From positions 1-35,984 of the forward strand of contig NZ_JALNUI010000034.1 in NCBI RefSeq assembly GCF_026544205.1: a stretch of DNA of 35,984 nt, read 5' to 3'. The notes under the pieces were generated by a model. The model saw only the letters and a program-made list of their open reading frames with translations, searched no databases and was not told where the DNA came from. Below are positions 23,727-32,226 of the stretch, one piece after another. Within the stretch, counting starts at the first letter, position 1, and each line of letters begins with the position of its first letter. The DNA comes from Curtobacterium sp. GC_Cur_3 (GTDB taxonomy: Bacteria > Actinomycetota > Actinomycetes > Actinomycetales > Microbacteriaceae). The position numbers were made by a program, and so were the translations under genes.

Positions 23727-24764
23727 CTGGCCGGGGGTTGCCGCTCCGTGGACGTCGTGCGGGCCGCAGGAGGCCCGCAGCACCAGGTCCGCGTCGAACT
23801 CGGCGTGCGCGCGCGCTCCGCCGGGGTCGAGCACCCGGGCGACGGCCGCGTCCGCCATCGCCTCGATCGGCTGCCGGACCGTCGTCAGGGGCGGCCACGT
23901 GTACTCGGCTTCCCACGAACCGTCGAAGGCCACCAGGGCGATGTCTTCGGGCACGCGCACCCCGCGCTCGTGGAAGGCGCGGAGCACACCGACGGCGGTC
24001 CGGTCGGACGCGGCGAACACCGCTTCGGGTCGGTCGTCCTCGTCGGCGATCCGCAGTCCGGACACGTAGCCGCCGTCACGCGTGTACCCGCCGTCGTAGA
24101 CCCGGCCGGGAGGCACGCCCCGGCTCGCGCACGCCGCTCGCCATCCGCTGTGGCGGGGTTCGCGGTCGTCGAGCTGGCCGACGAAGGCCACCCGCGTCCG
24201 CCCGTGGTCGAGCAGGTGCTCGGTCGCGCGTTCGGCTCCGGCGCGGAGGTCGGTGCCGACGCTCGCGACGCCGTCCCGCGCCGCCGGGGCGTTGAGGTCG
24301 ACCCATGGCAACCCGACCGGGTCGATCGCGGATCGGTCGGCGGCCCCGCTCGACAGCACGAGCACGCCGTCGACCATGCGGGCGGCGAACTCCTCGAATC
24401 GCGCACGGAGGCCATCCGGCTCGAAGCTCGTCGCCGTGGAGTACAGGGCGTAGCCGCGCTCACGTGCCGCCGACTCGATGGCTGCGGCGTACTCGGCGAA
24501 GAACGGGTTCGCGAACACGGGGTCGTCGCGGTCGGGGACCGCGAGCACCAGGGTGCGGGCCGACCCGGAGCGGAGTGCCCGCGCCGCCTGGTTCGGCCGG
24601 TAGCCGAGCTCGGCCACCGCGGCGAGCACCCGGCGCCGGGTGTCCGGGGCGACGGGTGCTCCACCGTTGAGGGCGTAGCTCACCACCGCGTCCGAGACCC
24701 CGGCGAGCCGGGCGACGTCGCGCCGGGTCGGCTTGCGGGTCGGCCGCTCCGGTGCTTCGCTCAC
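23724..24764 (-). CDS. LacI/GalR family transcriptional regulator
   Basis: 346 residues from GTG 24764 (MSEAPERPTRK). The N-terminal helix-turn-helix with hinge reads TRRDVARLAGVSDAVVSYALNG...GYRPNQAARALRSG. The periplasmic-binding-protein-like sensor domain follows (RTLVLAVPDRDDPVFANPFF..., AVFAASDRTAVGVLRAFHERGVRVPEDIALVAFDG). It starts 7 bp after the oxidoreductase gene, so it probably controls that gene and itself, binding a sugar or polyol effector that cannot be named from sequence. A longer frame to 24827 would overlap the oxidoreductase and has no better start. Confidence 0.92.
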   Translation of the reverse strand: MSEAPERPTRKPTRRDVARLAGVSDAVVSYALNGGAPVAPDTRRRVLAAVAELGYRPNQAARALRSGSARTLVLAVPDRDDPVFANPFFAEYAAAIESAARERGYALYSTATSFEPDGLRARFEEFAARMVDGVLVLSSGAADRSAIDPVGLPWVDLNAPAARDGVASVGTDLRAGAERATEHLLDHGRTRVAFVGQLDDREPRHSGWRAACASRGVPPGRVYDGGYTRDGGYVSGLRIADEDDRPEAVFAASDRTAVGVLRAFHERGVRVPEDIALVAFDGSWEAEYTWPPLTTVRQPIEAMADAAVARVLDPGGARAHAEFDADLVLRASCGPHDVHGAATPGQ

Positions 24765-24771
24765 GCCCTGA

Positions 24772-26016
24772 TCATGACACCCGGTGCGCCACCGGGAGGG
24801 CTTCCCCGACGGCCACGGGCGCGTCACCCTGGTCGGGGATGGGGAGCCGCTCGCCGTCGCGACGGGCGGACTCGAGCGCGACGAGGCCGGGCAGCGTGTA
24901 CCGCGAGGCCTGCCAGGCGTTGACCGGCGGCAGCACGCCGTCGTTCACGGCGCGGACGAAGTCGTCGACGAGGAGCTGGTGCGAGCCCTCGTGCCCGTTC
25001 GGCGCGAAGTCGAACTCGGCGGGCAGGCGGTCCGTGAGGGCGTCGTGCACGGGCGCGTGCCCGGAGACGAACGAGCTGCGGAGCGCCGGGGACACGTCGG
25101 CCAGGCGGGGGTCGTCGTCCTCCATCGTCGGTCGGTTCTCGAGTTGGTCGGAGACGTCGGTCACGCCCTCGCGGTCCTGCCAGACGGAGTTCGTCACGAG
25201 CTGCTCGAAGCTGCCGTCGGTGCCGAACCAGCGGAAGCGGCTCTCGCGGATGTACGAGGGGAAGCCCACGCGACGGAACTCGTTGATGCGCATGGACCCG
25301 CCGCCGTCGAGCTCGAACAGGGCGGTCATGTTCGAGAAGTCGTTGTCGAACATGCTGACCTCGGTGTCGAAGACCCCGTCGCCGCGGTCGTCGTGGACAC
25401 CGATGCAGCTGACGCTCGTGGCATGGCGCGGGACTGCTCCGAGGACGCCGCCGATCGCGTGCGTCGGGTACCACATGGGCGGGTAGCTGGCCGTGGCCTT
25501 CCACTCGTCACCGCCGCTGTACTTGTACGCGTCGTAGAAGCCGAGGTCCATGTCGTGGACATAGTCGCCCTCGGCGTAGAAGACCCGGCCGAAGGCGCCC
25601 TGCTCGGCCTTCTGGCGGGCGAAGACCGTCGCCGGGTTGTACTGGCTGGTCTCGCCCATCATGTAGGTGAGGCCCGTCTCCTCGACCGCAGCGATGATCG
25701 ACTCGATCTCCGTCAGCGCGGTGGCCATGGGGACCGCCGAGTACACGTGCTTGCCGGCACGGAGGGCCTGCAGCACGAGCGGACCGTGCGTCCAGCGCTG
25801 CGTGAAGATCGCCACGGCGTCGACGTCGGGGCTGGCGAGCATGTCCTCGAACGACGGGAACGTGCCGGCGAGGTGGAGTTCCTCGGCGAGCTGGTCCGCA
25901 CGCTCGGGGAGGACGTCGGTGGCGTAGACGGCGGAGATGCCCGGGTGCTTCTCGAAGAGGGTGGCGAAGTGGCTGGAGAACTGGCCGGCTCCGACCATGC
26001 CGAGGGTGAACGTCAT
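24772..26016 (-). CDS. Gfo/Idh/MocA family oxidoreductase
   Basis: 414 residues. NAD(P)-binding Rossmann fold at the N-terminus (TLGMVGAGQFSSHFATLF), then the alpha/beta substrate domain with MGETSQYNPATVFARQ, YVHDMDLGFYD and MWYPTHAIGGVLG. Members oxidise sugars, inositols or related polyols. The usual EKP motif is replaced: GKHVYSAVPMATAL, so the lysine of EKP is missing. I have the impression that some family subgroups also have SAVP. ATG 26016 has a clear AAGGAG 5 nt upstream. It is first gene of an oxidoreductase-LacI unit with a promoter at 26057-26085. Confidence 0.92.
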   Translation of the reverse strand: MTFTLGMVGAGQFSSHFATLFEKHPGISAVYATDVLPERADQLAEELHLAGTFPSFEDMLASPDVDAVAIFTQRWTHGPLVLQALRAGKHVYSAVPMATALTEIESIIAAVEETGLTYMMGETSQYNPATVFARQKAEQGAFGRVFYAEGDYVHDMDLGFYDAYKYSGGDEWKATASYPPMWYPTHAIGGVLGAVPRHATSVSCIGVHDDRGDGVFDTEVSMFDNDFSNMTALFELDGGGSMRINEFRRVGFPSYIRESRFRWFGTDGSFEQLVTNSVWQDREGVTDVSDQLENRPTMEDDDPRLADVSPALRSSFVSGHAPVHDALTDRLPAEFDFAPNGHEGSHQLLVDDFVRAVNDGVLPPVNAWQASRYTLPGLVALESARRDGERLPIPDQGDAPVAVGEALPVAHRVS

Positions 26017-26056
26017 GCTGGCTCCTTGCTGGCGGGTGTGCGTCGTTGCAGGTCCC

Positions 26057-26085
26057 ATCGTCGCGCTCGGGTTTACTCGTGTCCA
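26057..26085 (-). promoter_or_regulatory. Promoter of the oxidoreductase-LacI unit
   Basis: On the minus strand TGGACA (26080-26085), a 17-bp spacer and GACGAT (26057-26062). The spacer contains GTAAAC, resembling a LacI-family half-site, though I see no full palindrome. Confidence 0.5.
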
Positions 26086-26168
26086 CCCCTGCTGCGTCGG
26101 CACTCGCACCCGTGCTCTCGGCGAACTCCCGTCGATCGCGAGGGGGTCCCGCAGCACGCGCCCGTAGA

Positions 26169-26187
26169 GTGCTGACGACGGCAGCAC
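26169..26187. repeat. Inverted repeat in the divergent promoter region
   Basis: GTGCTG-ACGACGG-CAGCAC: 6-bp perfect arms with a nearly symmetric centre, between the divergent oxidoreductase and Bax-inhibitor-like genes. The first two bases overlap a TAGAGT at 26165-26170, a possible plus-strand -10. Confidence 0.5.
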
Positions 26188-26238
26188 CTCCGCCGTCCGC
26201 TTGCCGCGAATCCTCAGCCTTTCGCCGCGCCGCACACC

Positions 26239-26244
26239 TAGGCT
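26239..26244 (+). promoter_or_regulatory. Candidate -10 of the Bax-inhibitor-1-like gene
   Basis: TAGGCT, giving a 5' UTR of about 60 nt to the ATG at 26313. There is no convincing -35. A second -10 candidate is TAGAGT at 26165-26170. Confidence 0.45.
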
Positions 26245-26312
26245 GAGAGGACGCGAAGGAACGCATCCGCCGTTCCCGCTCACGATCCGACCAGAGGAAT
26301 CACGAGGACACC

Positions 26313-27167
26313 ATGGCTTTCAAGCCCGGTTTCGATCAGTCCCCCGCCTTCAACGACGCGGGCCGGAACGCTTGGAGCGCCGGCTCGCAGCAGCAGAACC
26401 GCTGGGGCGCGACGCCGCAGCAGTCCGCCGGCATGACGCCCGAGCAGCTGCAGTACATGTACGACCGTCCGGCGGCGAACACCGTCGACACGGACCGCAT
26501 GTCGTACGAGGACACCATCGTCAAGACGCTCATGGCGTTCGGCGTGCTCGTCGTCGGTGCCGTGGCCGGGTGGAACCTCCCCCCGATCGTCTGGATCGCC
26601 GGCGCGATCATCGGGTTCGTCCTGGCACTGGTCAACACCTTCAGGAAGAAGCCGTCCGCCGGGCTGGTGCTCGCGTACGCGTTCTTCGAGGGCCTGTTCG
26701 TCGGCGGCATCTCCGGGTACTACAACTCGGCGTTCGAGGGCATCGTCACGCAGGCCATCTTCGGCACGCTCGGCGTGTTCTTCGTCACCCTGCTGCTGTT
26801 CCGCTCCGGCAAGGTCCGCGCCACCCCCAAGGCGACGAAGTTCTTCCTCGTCGCGATGGTCGGGTACATGGCGTTCTCGCTCGTGAACATCGTGCTCTCG
26901 CTCACTGGTGTGACCAACAGCGCGTTCGGGCTCCTCGGCGTGACCCTCTTCGGCATCCCGCTCGGCGTCCTGATCGGCATCTTCGTCGTCGTCATGGCCG
27001 CGTACTCGCTGATCCTCGACTTCGACCAGATCAAGACCGGTGTCGAGCGCGGCGCCCCCCGCGCCTACGGGTGGACCGCCGCGTTCGGGCTCATCGTGAC
27101 GCTCGTCTGGCTCTACCTCGAGATCCTGCGCATCCTCGCCATCATCGCGAGCAGCTCCCGCAACTAG
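26313..27167 (+). CDS. Bax inhibitor-1/YccA family membrane protein
   Basis: 284 residues: a Gln/Ser/Gly-rich cytosolic N-terminus of about 65 residues, then seven hydrophobic helices ending WLYLEILRILAIIASSSRN. The segment LILDFDQIKTGVERGAP is the characteristic C-terminal loop with the paired Asp residues (D-F-D) that gate pH- and calcium-dependent conductance in studied homologues. It belongs to the bacterial branch with a long N-terminal extension. The physiological role in actinobacteria is not established. ATG 26313 has GAGGA 6 nt upstream. A 15-bp perfect terminator stem follows 10 bp after the TAG stop. Confidence 0.92.
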   Translation: MAFKPGFDQSPAFNDAGRNAWSAGSQQQNRWGATPQQSAGMTPEQLQYMYDRPAANTVDTDRMSYEDTIVKTLMAFGVLVVGAVAGWNLPPIVWIAGAIIGFVLALVNTFRKKPSAGLVLAYAFFEGLFVGGISGYYNSAFEGIVTQAIFGTLGVFFVTLLLFRSGKVRATPKATKFFLVAMVGYMAFSLVNIVLSLTGVTNSAFGLLGVTLFGIPLGVLIGIFVVVMAAYSLILDFDQIKTGVERGAPRAYGWTAAFGLIVTLVWLYLEILRILAIIASSSRN

Positions 27168-27176
27168 CACGCAGAC

Positions 27177-27210
27177 ACGAAGGGCCCCGGCACACGCCGG
27201 GGCCCTTCGT
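27177..27210 (+). terminator. Terminator of the Bax-inhibitor-1-like gene
   Basis: ACGAAGGGCCCCGGC pairs perfectly (15 bp) with GCCGGGGCCCTTCGT around an ACAC loop, followed by CGTT. Confidence 0.9.
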
Positions 27211-27240
27211 CGTTCACGCGCCCCGCACCCGCGCACGCGC

Positions 27241-27264
27241 CCACCCCACCCCACCCCACCCCCC
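27241..27264 (-). repeat. G-quadruplex-forming pentanucleotide tract (CCCCA)n
   Basis: Four C runs (4, 4, 4 and 6 long) separated by single A bases. On the minus strand this is four G runs with one-base T loops, the most favourable geometry for a parallel quadruplex. It lies between two terminators. Confidence 0.85.
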
Positions 27265-27326
27265 GGTGAGATCGCACTTCGTGTCGGCTCAACGCAGGCG
27301 GAGGCGACACGAAGTGCGATCTCACC
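27265..27326. repeat. 62-bp element with perfect 22-bp inverted arms
   Basis: Arms at 27265-27286 and 27305-27326 are exact reverse complements over 22 bp, around an 18-bp centre. The left arm begins GGTGAGATCGCACTTCG. It contains no coding sequence and sits 1 bp after the C-rich tract. It could be a REP/MITE-like dispersed palindrome or a paired operator. Genome-wide copies cannot be checked here. Confidence 0.9.
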
Positions 27327-27377
27327 GAGAGACACCGGTGCGCGGGAGACCGGGACGCGGGAGGCGCCCCGAACGAC

Positions 27378-27412
27378 GAAGGGGCCCGACGCCTTGCGCG
27401 CCGGACCCCTTC
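27378..27412 (-). terminator. Terminator of guaA
   Basis: On the minus strand GAAGGGGTCCGGCG pairs with CGTCGGGCCCCTTC (14 bp with two G-U pairs) across a 7-nt loop, starting 12 bp after the guaA stop. Confidence 0.8.
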
Positions 27413-27424
27413 AGGACGGGAGAC

Positions 27425-29014
27425 TCACTCCCACTCGATCGTCCCCGGCGGCTTCGACGTGACGTCGAGCACGACGCGGTTCACGTCGCGCACCTCGTTC
27501 GTGATGCGGTTGGAGATCTTCGCGAGCACGTCGTACGGCAGGCGGGTCCAGTCGGCCGTCATGGCGTCCTCGGACGACACGGGGCGGAGCACGATCGGGT
27601 GCCCGTAGGTACGACCATCACCCTGCACACCCACGGAGCGGACGTCGGCGAGCAGCACGACCGGGCACTGCCAGATCTCGTCGTCCAGGCCGGCGGCGCT
27701 GAGCTCGGCACGGGCGATCGCGTCGGCCGCACGCAGGATCTCCAGGCGCTCGGCGGTGACCTCACCGACGATGCGGATGCCGAGCCCGGGTCCGGGGAAC
27801 GGCTGGCGACCGACGATGACCTCGGGCAGTCCGAGCTCGCGGCCGACCGCACGGACCTCGTCCTTGAACAGGGTGCGCAGCGGCTCGACGAGCTTGAACG
27901 TCATGTCCTCGGGCAGACCGCCGACGTTGTGGTGCGACTTGATGTTCGCAGTGCCGGCGCCGCCGCCGGACTCGACCACGTCGGGGTAGAGCGTCCCCTG
28001 CACGAGGAACTCGACCTCGCCGGAACCGCCGTCGGAGGACTCAGCCTTGGCCTCGAGCACCAGGGCCTCGGCTGCCGCCTCGAACGTCCGGATGAACTCG
28101 CGCCCGATGATCTTGCGCTTCTGCTCGGGGTCGCTGACACCGGCCAGGGCGTCGAGGAACTGCTGCTCGGCGTCGACCGTGACGAGCCGGACACCGGTGG
28201 AGGCGACGTAGTCCTCTTCCACCTGCTTGCGCTCGTCGGCGCGCAGCAGCCCGTGGTCGACGAACACGCACGTGAGCTGGTCACCGACGGCCTTGTGCAC
28301 GAGTGCTGCGGCCACGGCGGAGTCGACCCCGCCCGAGAGCCCCGCGATGACCCGCGCCGACCCGACCTGCGCACGGATGCGCTCGACCTGCTCCTCGATC
28401 ACGTTCGCGGAGTTCCAGTCACCCGGCAGCCCGGCGGCGCGGTGCAGGAAGTTCTCCAGCACGGCCTGCCCGAACGCGGAGTGCTTGACCTCGGGGTGCC
28501 ACTGCACGCCGTAGAGCTTCCGCTCGTCCGACGCGAAGGCCGCCACCGGGGTGGAGGAGCTGGACGCGAGGACCTCGAACCCCTCGGGGGCCTCGGACAC
28601 CGAGTCGCCGTGCGACATCCAGGTGGTCTGCGCCGCCGGCTGTCCGCCGAGCAGCACGGAGTCGGTGCCGGTCACGTCGACCGCGGTCGCGCCGTACTCG
28701 CGGAGCCCGGTGTTCGCGACCGTGCCACCCAGGGCGCTCGCCATGGCCTGGAAGCCGTAGCAGATGCCGAGCACGGGGACGCCGAGCTCGAGGATGGCGG
28801 CGTCGAGGGCAGGGGCGCCGTCCTCGTACACGGACGACGGACCGCCGGACAGCACGATGGCTGCGGGGTCCTTCGCGCGGATGTCCTCTGCCGACATCGA
28901 GTGGGGGACGATCTCGCTGTAGACGTTGGCCTCGCGGACGCGTCGTGCGATCAGCTGCGCGTACTGCGCACCGAAGTCGACGACGAGGACGGGACGCTGG
29001 TCGGTCTCGCTCAC
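27425..29014 (-). CDS. guaA: GMP synthase (glutamine-hydrolysing)
   Basis: 529 residues. It aminates XMP to GMP using ATP and glutamine. The class I glutamine amidotransferase domain has the nucleophile Cys in LGICYGFQ (about 85) and His/Glu in [10 protein letters not shown] (about 171). The ATP pyrophosphatase P-loop is [14 protein letters not shown] (about 230). The C-terminal dimerisation domain shows [13 protein letters not shown] and ends [21 protein letters not shown] start at 29012-29014 overlaps the DUF3817 stop (GTGA), with only a weak AAAGAG upstream, so it depends on coupling to that gene. Confidence 0.98.
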   Translation of the reverse strand: MSETDQRPVLVVDFGAQYAQLIARRVREANVYSEIVPHSMSAEDIRAKDPAAIVLSGGPSSVYEDGAPALDAAILELGVPVLGICYGFQAMASALGGTVANTGLREYGATAVDVTGTDSVLLGGQPAAQTTWMSHGDSVSEAPEGFEVLASSSSTPVAAFASDERKLYGVQWHPEVKHSAFGQAVLENFLHRAAGLPGDWNSANVIEEQVERIRAQVGSARVIAGLSGGVDSAVAAALVHKAVGDQLTCVFVDHGLLRADERKQVEEDYVASTGVRLVTVDAEQQFLDALAGVSDPEQKRKIIGREFIRTFEAAAEALVLEAKAESSDGGSGEVEFLVQGTLYPDVVESGGGAGTANIKSHHNVGGLPEDMTFKLVEPLRTLFKDEVRAVGRELGLPEVIVGRQPFPGPGLGIRIVGEVTAERLEILRAADAIARAELSAAGLDDEIWQCPVVLLADVRSVGVQGDGRTYGHPIVLRPVSSEDAMTADWTRLPYDVLAKISNRITNEVRDVNRVVLDVTSKPPGTIEWE

Positions 29015-29457
29015 CGAGCGCTCTCTTTCTCACGCTGCTGGGCAGCGGTCAGCTCGTGGTAGGTGGTCATGGCGGCCTGCTGCATGCGGTGCTCGACCAC
29101 GAAGGACATGAACGGGATGACGCCGCCGAGCGCGATGAGCAGGAAGCGCGACGGCCGCCAGCGCATGATGCTCCACAGGCGGAAGTCGGCGAACAGGTAC
29201 ACGACATACAGCCAGCCGTGTGCGATGAGGATCGCGATCGACAGGTTGAAGGTGCCCGGGGCTTCCCCCGCGGTGCCGTTCGGCACGAAGAACGCCCCAC
29301 CGCCGAGCTGCATCTCGCGCTGGATCGGCGTGTACTTGATGACCACCTCGACGACCAGGGCGAGCAGGAGCACACCCGTGACGTACGCGGAGACGCGGTA
29401 GAACCGGACGGCCCCCGGGATCTTGGGGATGTCGCGGGTACGGACGGTCAGAGCCAT
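29011..29457 (-). CDS. DUF3817 family integral membrane protein
   Basis: 148 residues with four hydrophobic segments. DUF3817 features include an N-terminal [26 protein letters not shown], then [17 protein letters not shown] and the C-terminal [15 protein letters not shown]. Function is unknown; the family commonly neighbours guaA in actinobacteria. The ATG at 29457 is leaderless: TAGGCT ends 6 nt upstream. The stop overlaps the guaA GTG, so it is the coupling gene for guaA expression. Confidence 0.9.
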   Translation of the reverse strand: MALTVRTRDIPKIPGAVRFYRVSAYVTGVLLLALVVEVVIKYTPIQREMQLGGGAFFVPNGTAGEAPGTFNLSIAILIAHGWLYVVYLFADFRLWSIMRWRPSRFLLIALGGVIPFMSFVVEHRMQQAAMTTYHELTAAQQREKESAR

Positions 29458-29463
29458 GGTGGA

Positions 29464-29469
29464 AGCCTA
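29464..29469 (-). promoter_or_regulatory. -10 box of DUF3817-guaA, overlapping the SURF1 stop codon
   Basis: TAGGCT on the minus strand, 6 nt before the DUF3817 ATG. Its TAG is the SURF1 stop codon. Confidence 0.7.
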
Positions 29470-30246
29470 TCGTCGCTCGGTGGTCAGGCCGGTGGGGGCG
29501 AGGTCCGCCTGCTGGCGCTCGTCCTCCTCGCGTTCCCAGGTGTCCTTCACGAAGCGCCACCACAGGAACACGGCGAAGCCGGCGAAGACGACCCACTCGA
29601 CCGCGTAGAAGAGGTTGAGCCAGTCGAACTGGACCTCTCGTGTGGGAGCCCGGTCGGCGACGGTGCCGAGGTCGGCTGCGGACGCGGTGGTGCCGTCGGC
29701 GACGACGTACCCGCCGTACATCCGGTCGTCGAACGCCTTCCACGTGTTCACGAACCGGGCGGGGGCGACCGCGGAGTACTCGTCGCGCTGGAAGGCGTCC
29801 TGGTCCGGGGACTCGGAGGGGTAGTAGCGGCCCTGCACGGTGACGGTCGCGCCGTCTGCCATGCGGTCACCACCGGCGACGGCGGCCGACCGCTGGTCGG
29901 ACCACCCGATGACGACCGGGAGGCTCGCCCCCGTGGTCGTGTCGACCATGTGTCCGACGGTCTGGTAGCGACCACCCCCGCTGCGGCCGGTCAGCACGGT
30001 CGTGTCACCGGCGACGAAGCGGCCGGTGACGGTCACCCGCTGGCCGGCGAGGCTGTCGCCCACACCGCGCTCGGGCTTCGAGACGTCGGAGAGCACCTTG
30101 CGCGTCTCCGTCGTGGCCGGCAGCGGCTTGCCGTTCTCGATGCTCCGCTCGAGCTGCCACTTGCCGAGGAAGGCGAACACCGCAGCGAGGACCAGCGCGA
30201 GCACCAGCAGCGCGATCCACCTCGGTCGTCGGGCGACTGCCCACAT
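29467..30246 (-). CDS. SURF1 family protein (cytochrome oxidase assembly)
   Basis: 259 residues with one N-terminal membrane helix (PRWIALLVLALVLAAVFAFLGKWQLERS) and one C-terminal helix (FDWLNLFYAVEWVVFAGFAVFLWW), the SURF1 topology; the region between should face outward. Conserved features are FLGKWQLER, VTVTGRFVAGDTTVLTGR and the FVNTWKAFDD segment. SURF1 helps assemble aa3-type cytochrome c oxidase. ATG 30246 is 5 bp after the antiporter gene, so it is cotranscribed with the khtTU-like pair. The TAG stop doubles as part of the next promoter. Confidence 0.92.
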   Translation of the reverse strand: MWAVARRPRWIALLVLALVLAAVFAFLGKWQLERSIENGKPLPATTETRKVLSDVSKPERGVGDSLAGQRVTVTGRFVAGDTTVLTGRSGGGRYQTVGHMVDTTTGASLPVVIGWSDQRSAAVAGGDRMADGATVTVQGRYYPSESPDQDAFQRDEYSAVAPARFVNTWKAFDDRMYGGYVVADGTTASAADLGTVADRAPTREVQFDWLNLFYAVEWVVFAGFAVFLWWRFVKDTWEREEDERQQADLAPTGLTTERR

Positions 30247-30251
30247 CTGTA

Positions 30252-31661
30252 TCAGTACTCCGGATCACGCGGACGGGCCGGGCGTTCGGAGCGCTCGGCG
30301 GGGGTCTCGATCGACGACGTCCCCGTGCTCACGGTCTCGGGCTCGGGCGTCGCCGCAGGCTGCCCATTCTCCCGCTCGTCCCTGCCAGCCGCCTCCACGA
30401 GTGCGATCTCCTCGGCGAAGCGACGGTCGCGCTCGGCCTTGCGTGCGGCGGCGGCCTCGGCGGCGGCGCGCTCGCGCCCCCGCAGCTTGCGGACCCGTGC
30501 CGGACGGATCACGAGGCGGCCGATGCGGTCGGAGTTGATGGCGAGCACGGGGCCCAGGACGGCCATGATGAGGACGTACAGGCCCGCGAACGCGGTGATC
30601 CGGTCCTCCAGGCCGGCGGCAGCCGAGAGCGTCGCGAGGATCAGCGCGAACTCGCCACGGTTCACCAGGATGACGGCCGTGTTGATGCCCTGCTGGACGT
30701 TGAAGCCGTTCATCCTGGCGACGAGCTGACCTGCGACGGCGTTCAGCACGACGGTCATGCCGATCGCGGCGAGCACCGGCCAGACCACCTCGCCGAAGGT
30801 CGCGATGTCGAGCCCGAGGCCGAAGTTGACGAAGAAGAACGCCGCGAAGACGTCGCGCATCGGGAGTGCGAGCTGTTCGATGCGGTCGCGGTAGCGCGTC
30901 GCACCGCAGAGCAGACCGATGACGAACGCCCCGATGGCGTCGGTCACGCCGAGCAGGTCGCCGATGCCGCCGAACATCACGGCGAGGCCGAAGAACAGCA
31001 CGGTGAAGAGCTCGTCGTCGCGGGTGGCGAAGAGCTTCGAGACCTGCTTGCCGCCCCACCGCGCCAGGCTGAACATCACGATGAGGAAGCCGAACGCGAG
31101 CGCGAGCTTGCCGATCACGCCCCAGATGTTCGTGTCACCGGAGAGCACGACGGACACGATCGCGAGGTAGATCGCGATGAAGACGTCCTCGATCACGGTG
31201 ACGCCGAGGATCATCGGGGTCTCGTCGTTGGCGAGCCGCCGCAGCTCGATGAGGAGCTTCGTGACGATCGCACTCGACGAGGTCGCCGTCATGCCCGCGA
31301 TCACCAGGGCTTCACGGGTGCCCCAGCCGAGGGAGAACCCGAACGCGAAGCCCACGGCCATGTTGATCGCGACGTACGTGCCGCCGGAGACCAGGAGCTT
31401 GCCGGCGTTGCCGTAGAACTCCTCTTGATCGAACTCGAGCCCGAGGTTGAACAGCAGCAGGATCAGCCCGAAGGTGGCGATCAGCTCGATCGTGTGCGAC
31501 TCGACGCTCAGCCCGATCCACGGCGTGTGCGGGCTCGCGATGAGCCCGACCACCATGTAGATCGGGATGGCCGGCAGGCCGATCAGCTTGCCCAGGCGTC
31601 CGAGGACGTAGGCGATGAGGAACAGGGCACCGATGGTGAGCAGCTCACCACCGAGGTGCAT
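30252..31661 (-). CDS. CPA2 family K+(Na+)/H+ antiporter, KhtU-like
   Basis: 469 residues. About 12 transmembrane helices to residue 385, then a charged Arg/Glu/Ala-rich cytosolic tail. Recognisable CPA2 signatures: FGLILLLFNLGLEFD, MTATSSSAIVTKLLIELRR, TPMILGVTVIEDVF, FFVNFGLGLD and INTAVILVNRGEFALILA. It exchanges monovalent cation for protons at the cytoplasmic membrane. It has no RCK domain of its own; the gene 5 bp upstream encodes the regulatory subunit. ATG 31661 has GGAAGG 7 nt upstream. KhtU of Bacillus is the closest named system of this layout. Confidence 0.92.
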   Translation of the reverse strand: MHLGGELLTIGALFLIAYVLGRLGKLIGLPAIPIYMVVGLIASPHTPWIGLSVESHTIELIATFGLILLLFNLGLEFDQEEFYGNAGKLLVSGGTYVAINMAVGFAFGFSLGWGTREALVIAGMTATSSSAIVTKLLIELRRLANDETPMILGVTVIEDVFIAIYLAIVSVVLSGDTNIWGVIGKLALAFGFLIVMFSLARWGGKQVSKLFATRDDELFTVLFFGLAVMFGGIGDLLGVTDAIGAFVIGLLCGATRYRDRIEQLALPMRDVFAAFFFVNFGLGLDIATFGEVVWPVLAAIGMTVVLNAVAGQLVARMNGFNVQQGINTAVILVNRGEFALILATLSAAAGLEDRITAFAGLYVLIMAVLGPVLAINSDRIGRLVIRPARVRKLRGRERAAAEAAAARKAERDRRFAEEIALVEAAGRDERENGQPAATPEPETVSTGTSSIETPAERSERPARPRDPEY

Positions 31662-31666
31662 GCCGG

Positions 31667-32200
31667 TTACCTTCCGGGCGGCGCCTCGGCAGCAGCAGCC
31701 GCCGCGAGCTCACCGCTGCGGTAGAAGGCGAAGGCCTTCGTCACCTTCTCGGGGGAACCGGCAACGACGATGGTGTCACCGGGGAAGACGACGAAGTCGG
31801 CCGAGGGGGCGGGGTTGGCGCTGTCGCCACGGACGACCGCGACGACGGTCAGGCCGATGAAGCCCGAGTCGTGCAGGTCACCGAGCGGCTTGCCGGCGAT
31901 GGCGTCCTCGTAGTCGACGGAGAACCAGTCGATGGACAGGCCGGGGATCTGGTCGAGCTTGTCGAGGCCCTCGGTGATCCGGGTGCCGCCGAGGAGCTCG
32001 GCGAGCGTGTGGGCCTCGTCGTCGCTGAGGCGCAGCGAGACCTTCTCCGACTTGTCGGCGCCGTCCGAGACGTCGGCGAACGAGATGAGGTCGGAGTGAC
32101 CCGACCGGTGCGTGATGACCCCGCACTTGCCACCGTCGTCGGTGTAGAAGCTGTGCAGTACGCCGACTCCGGGGAGTTTGACGCGATGAACGTCGACCAT
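31667..32200 (-). CDS. Antiporter regulatory subunit with TrkA-C (RCK_C) domain, KhtT-like
   Basis: 177 residues from ATG 32200 (MVDVHRVKLPGVGVLHSFYTDDG), with AAGGGAG 6 nt upstream. The N-terminal half is the KhtT-type domain (CGVITHRSGHSDLISF, SLRLSDDEAHTLAELLGG). From about residue 95 there is a TrkA_C fold (LGDLHDSGFIGLTVVAVVRGD, DFVVFPGDTIVVAGSPEKV). Subunits of this kind gate the antiporter; in Bacillus the TrkA_C domain binds c-di-AMP. Whether that holds here is inference. First gene of the antiporter operon, ending in TAA 5 bp before the antiporter ATG. Confidence 0.9.
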   Translation of the reverse strand: MVDVHRVKLPGVGVLHSFYTDDGGKCGVITHRSGHSDLISFADVSDGADKSEKVSLRLSDDEAHTLAELLGGTRITEGLDKLDQIPGLSIDWFSVDYEDAIAGKPLGDLHDSGFIGLTVVAVVRGDSANPAPSADFVVFPGDTIVVAGSPEKVTKAFAFYRSGELAAAAAAEAPPGR

Positions 32201-32226
32201 GATGGCTCCCTTTCCCAGGACTCCCA

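Noticed and set aside
27265..27326. tRNA or other known structured RNA
   Set aside because: It is a simple two-arm hairpin with no cloverleaf, no T-arm consensus and no CCA end.
26201..29062. 953-codon plus-strand frame
   Set aside because: It overlaps the Bax-inhibitor-like gene in the wrong frame, two terminators, the inverted repeat and antisense guaA.
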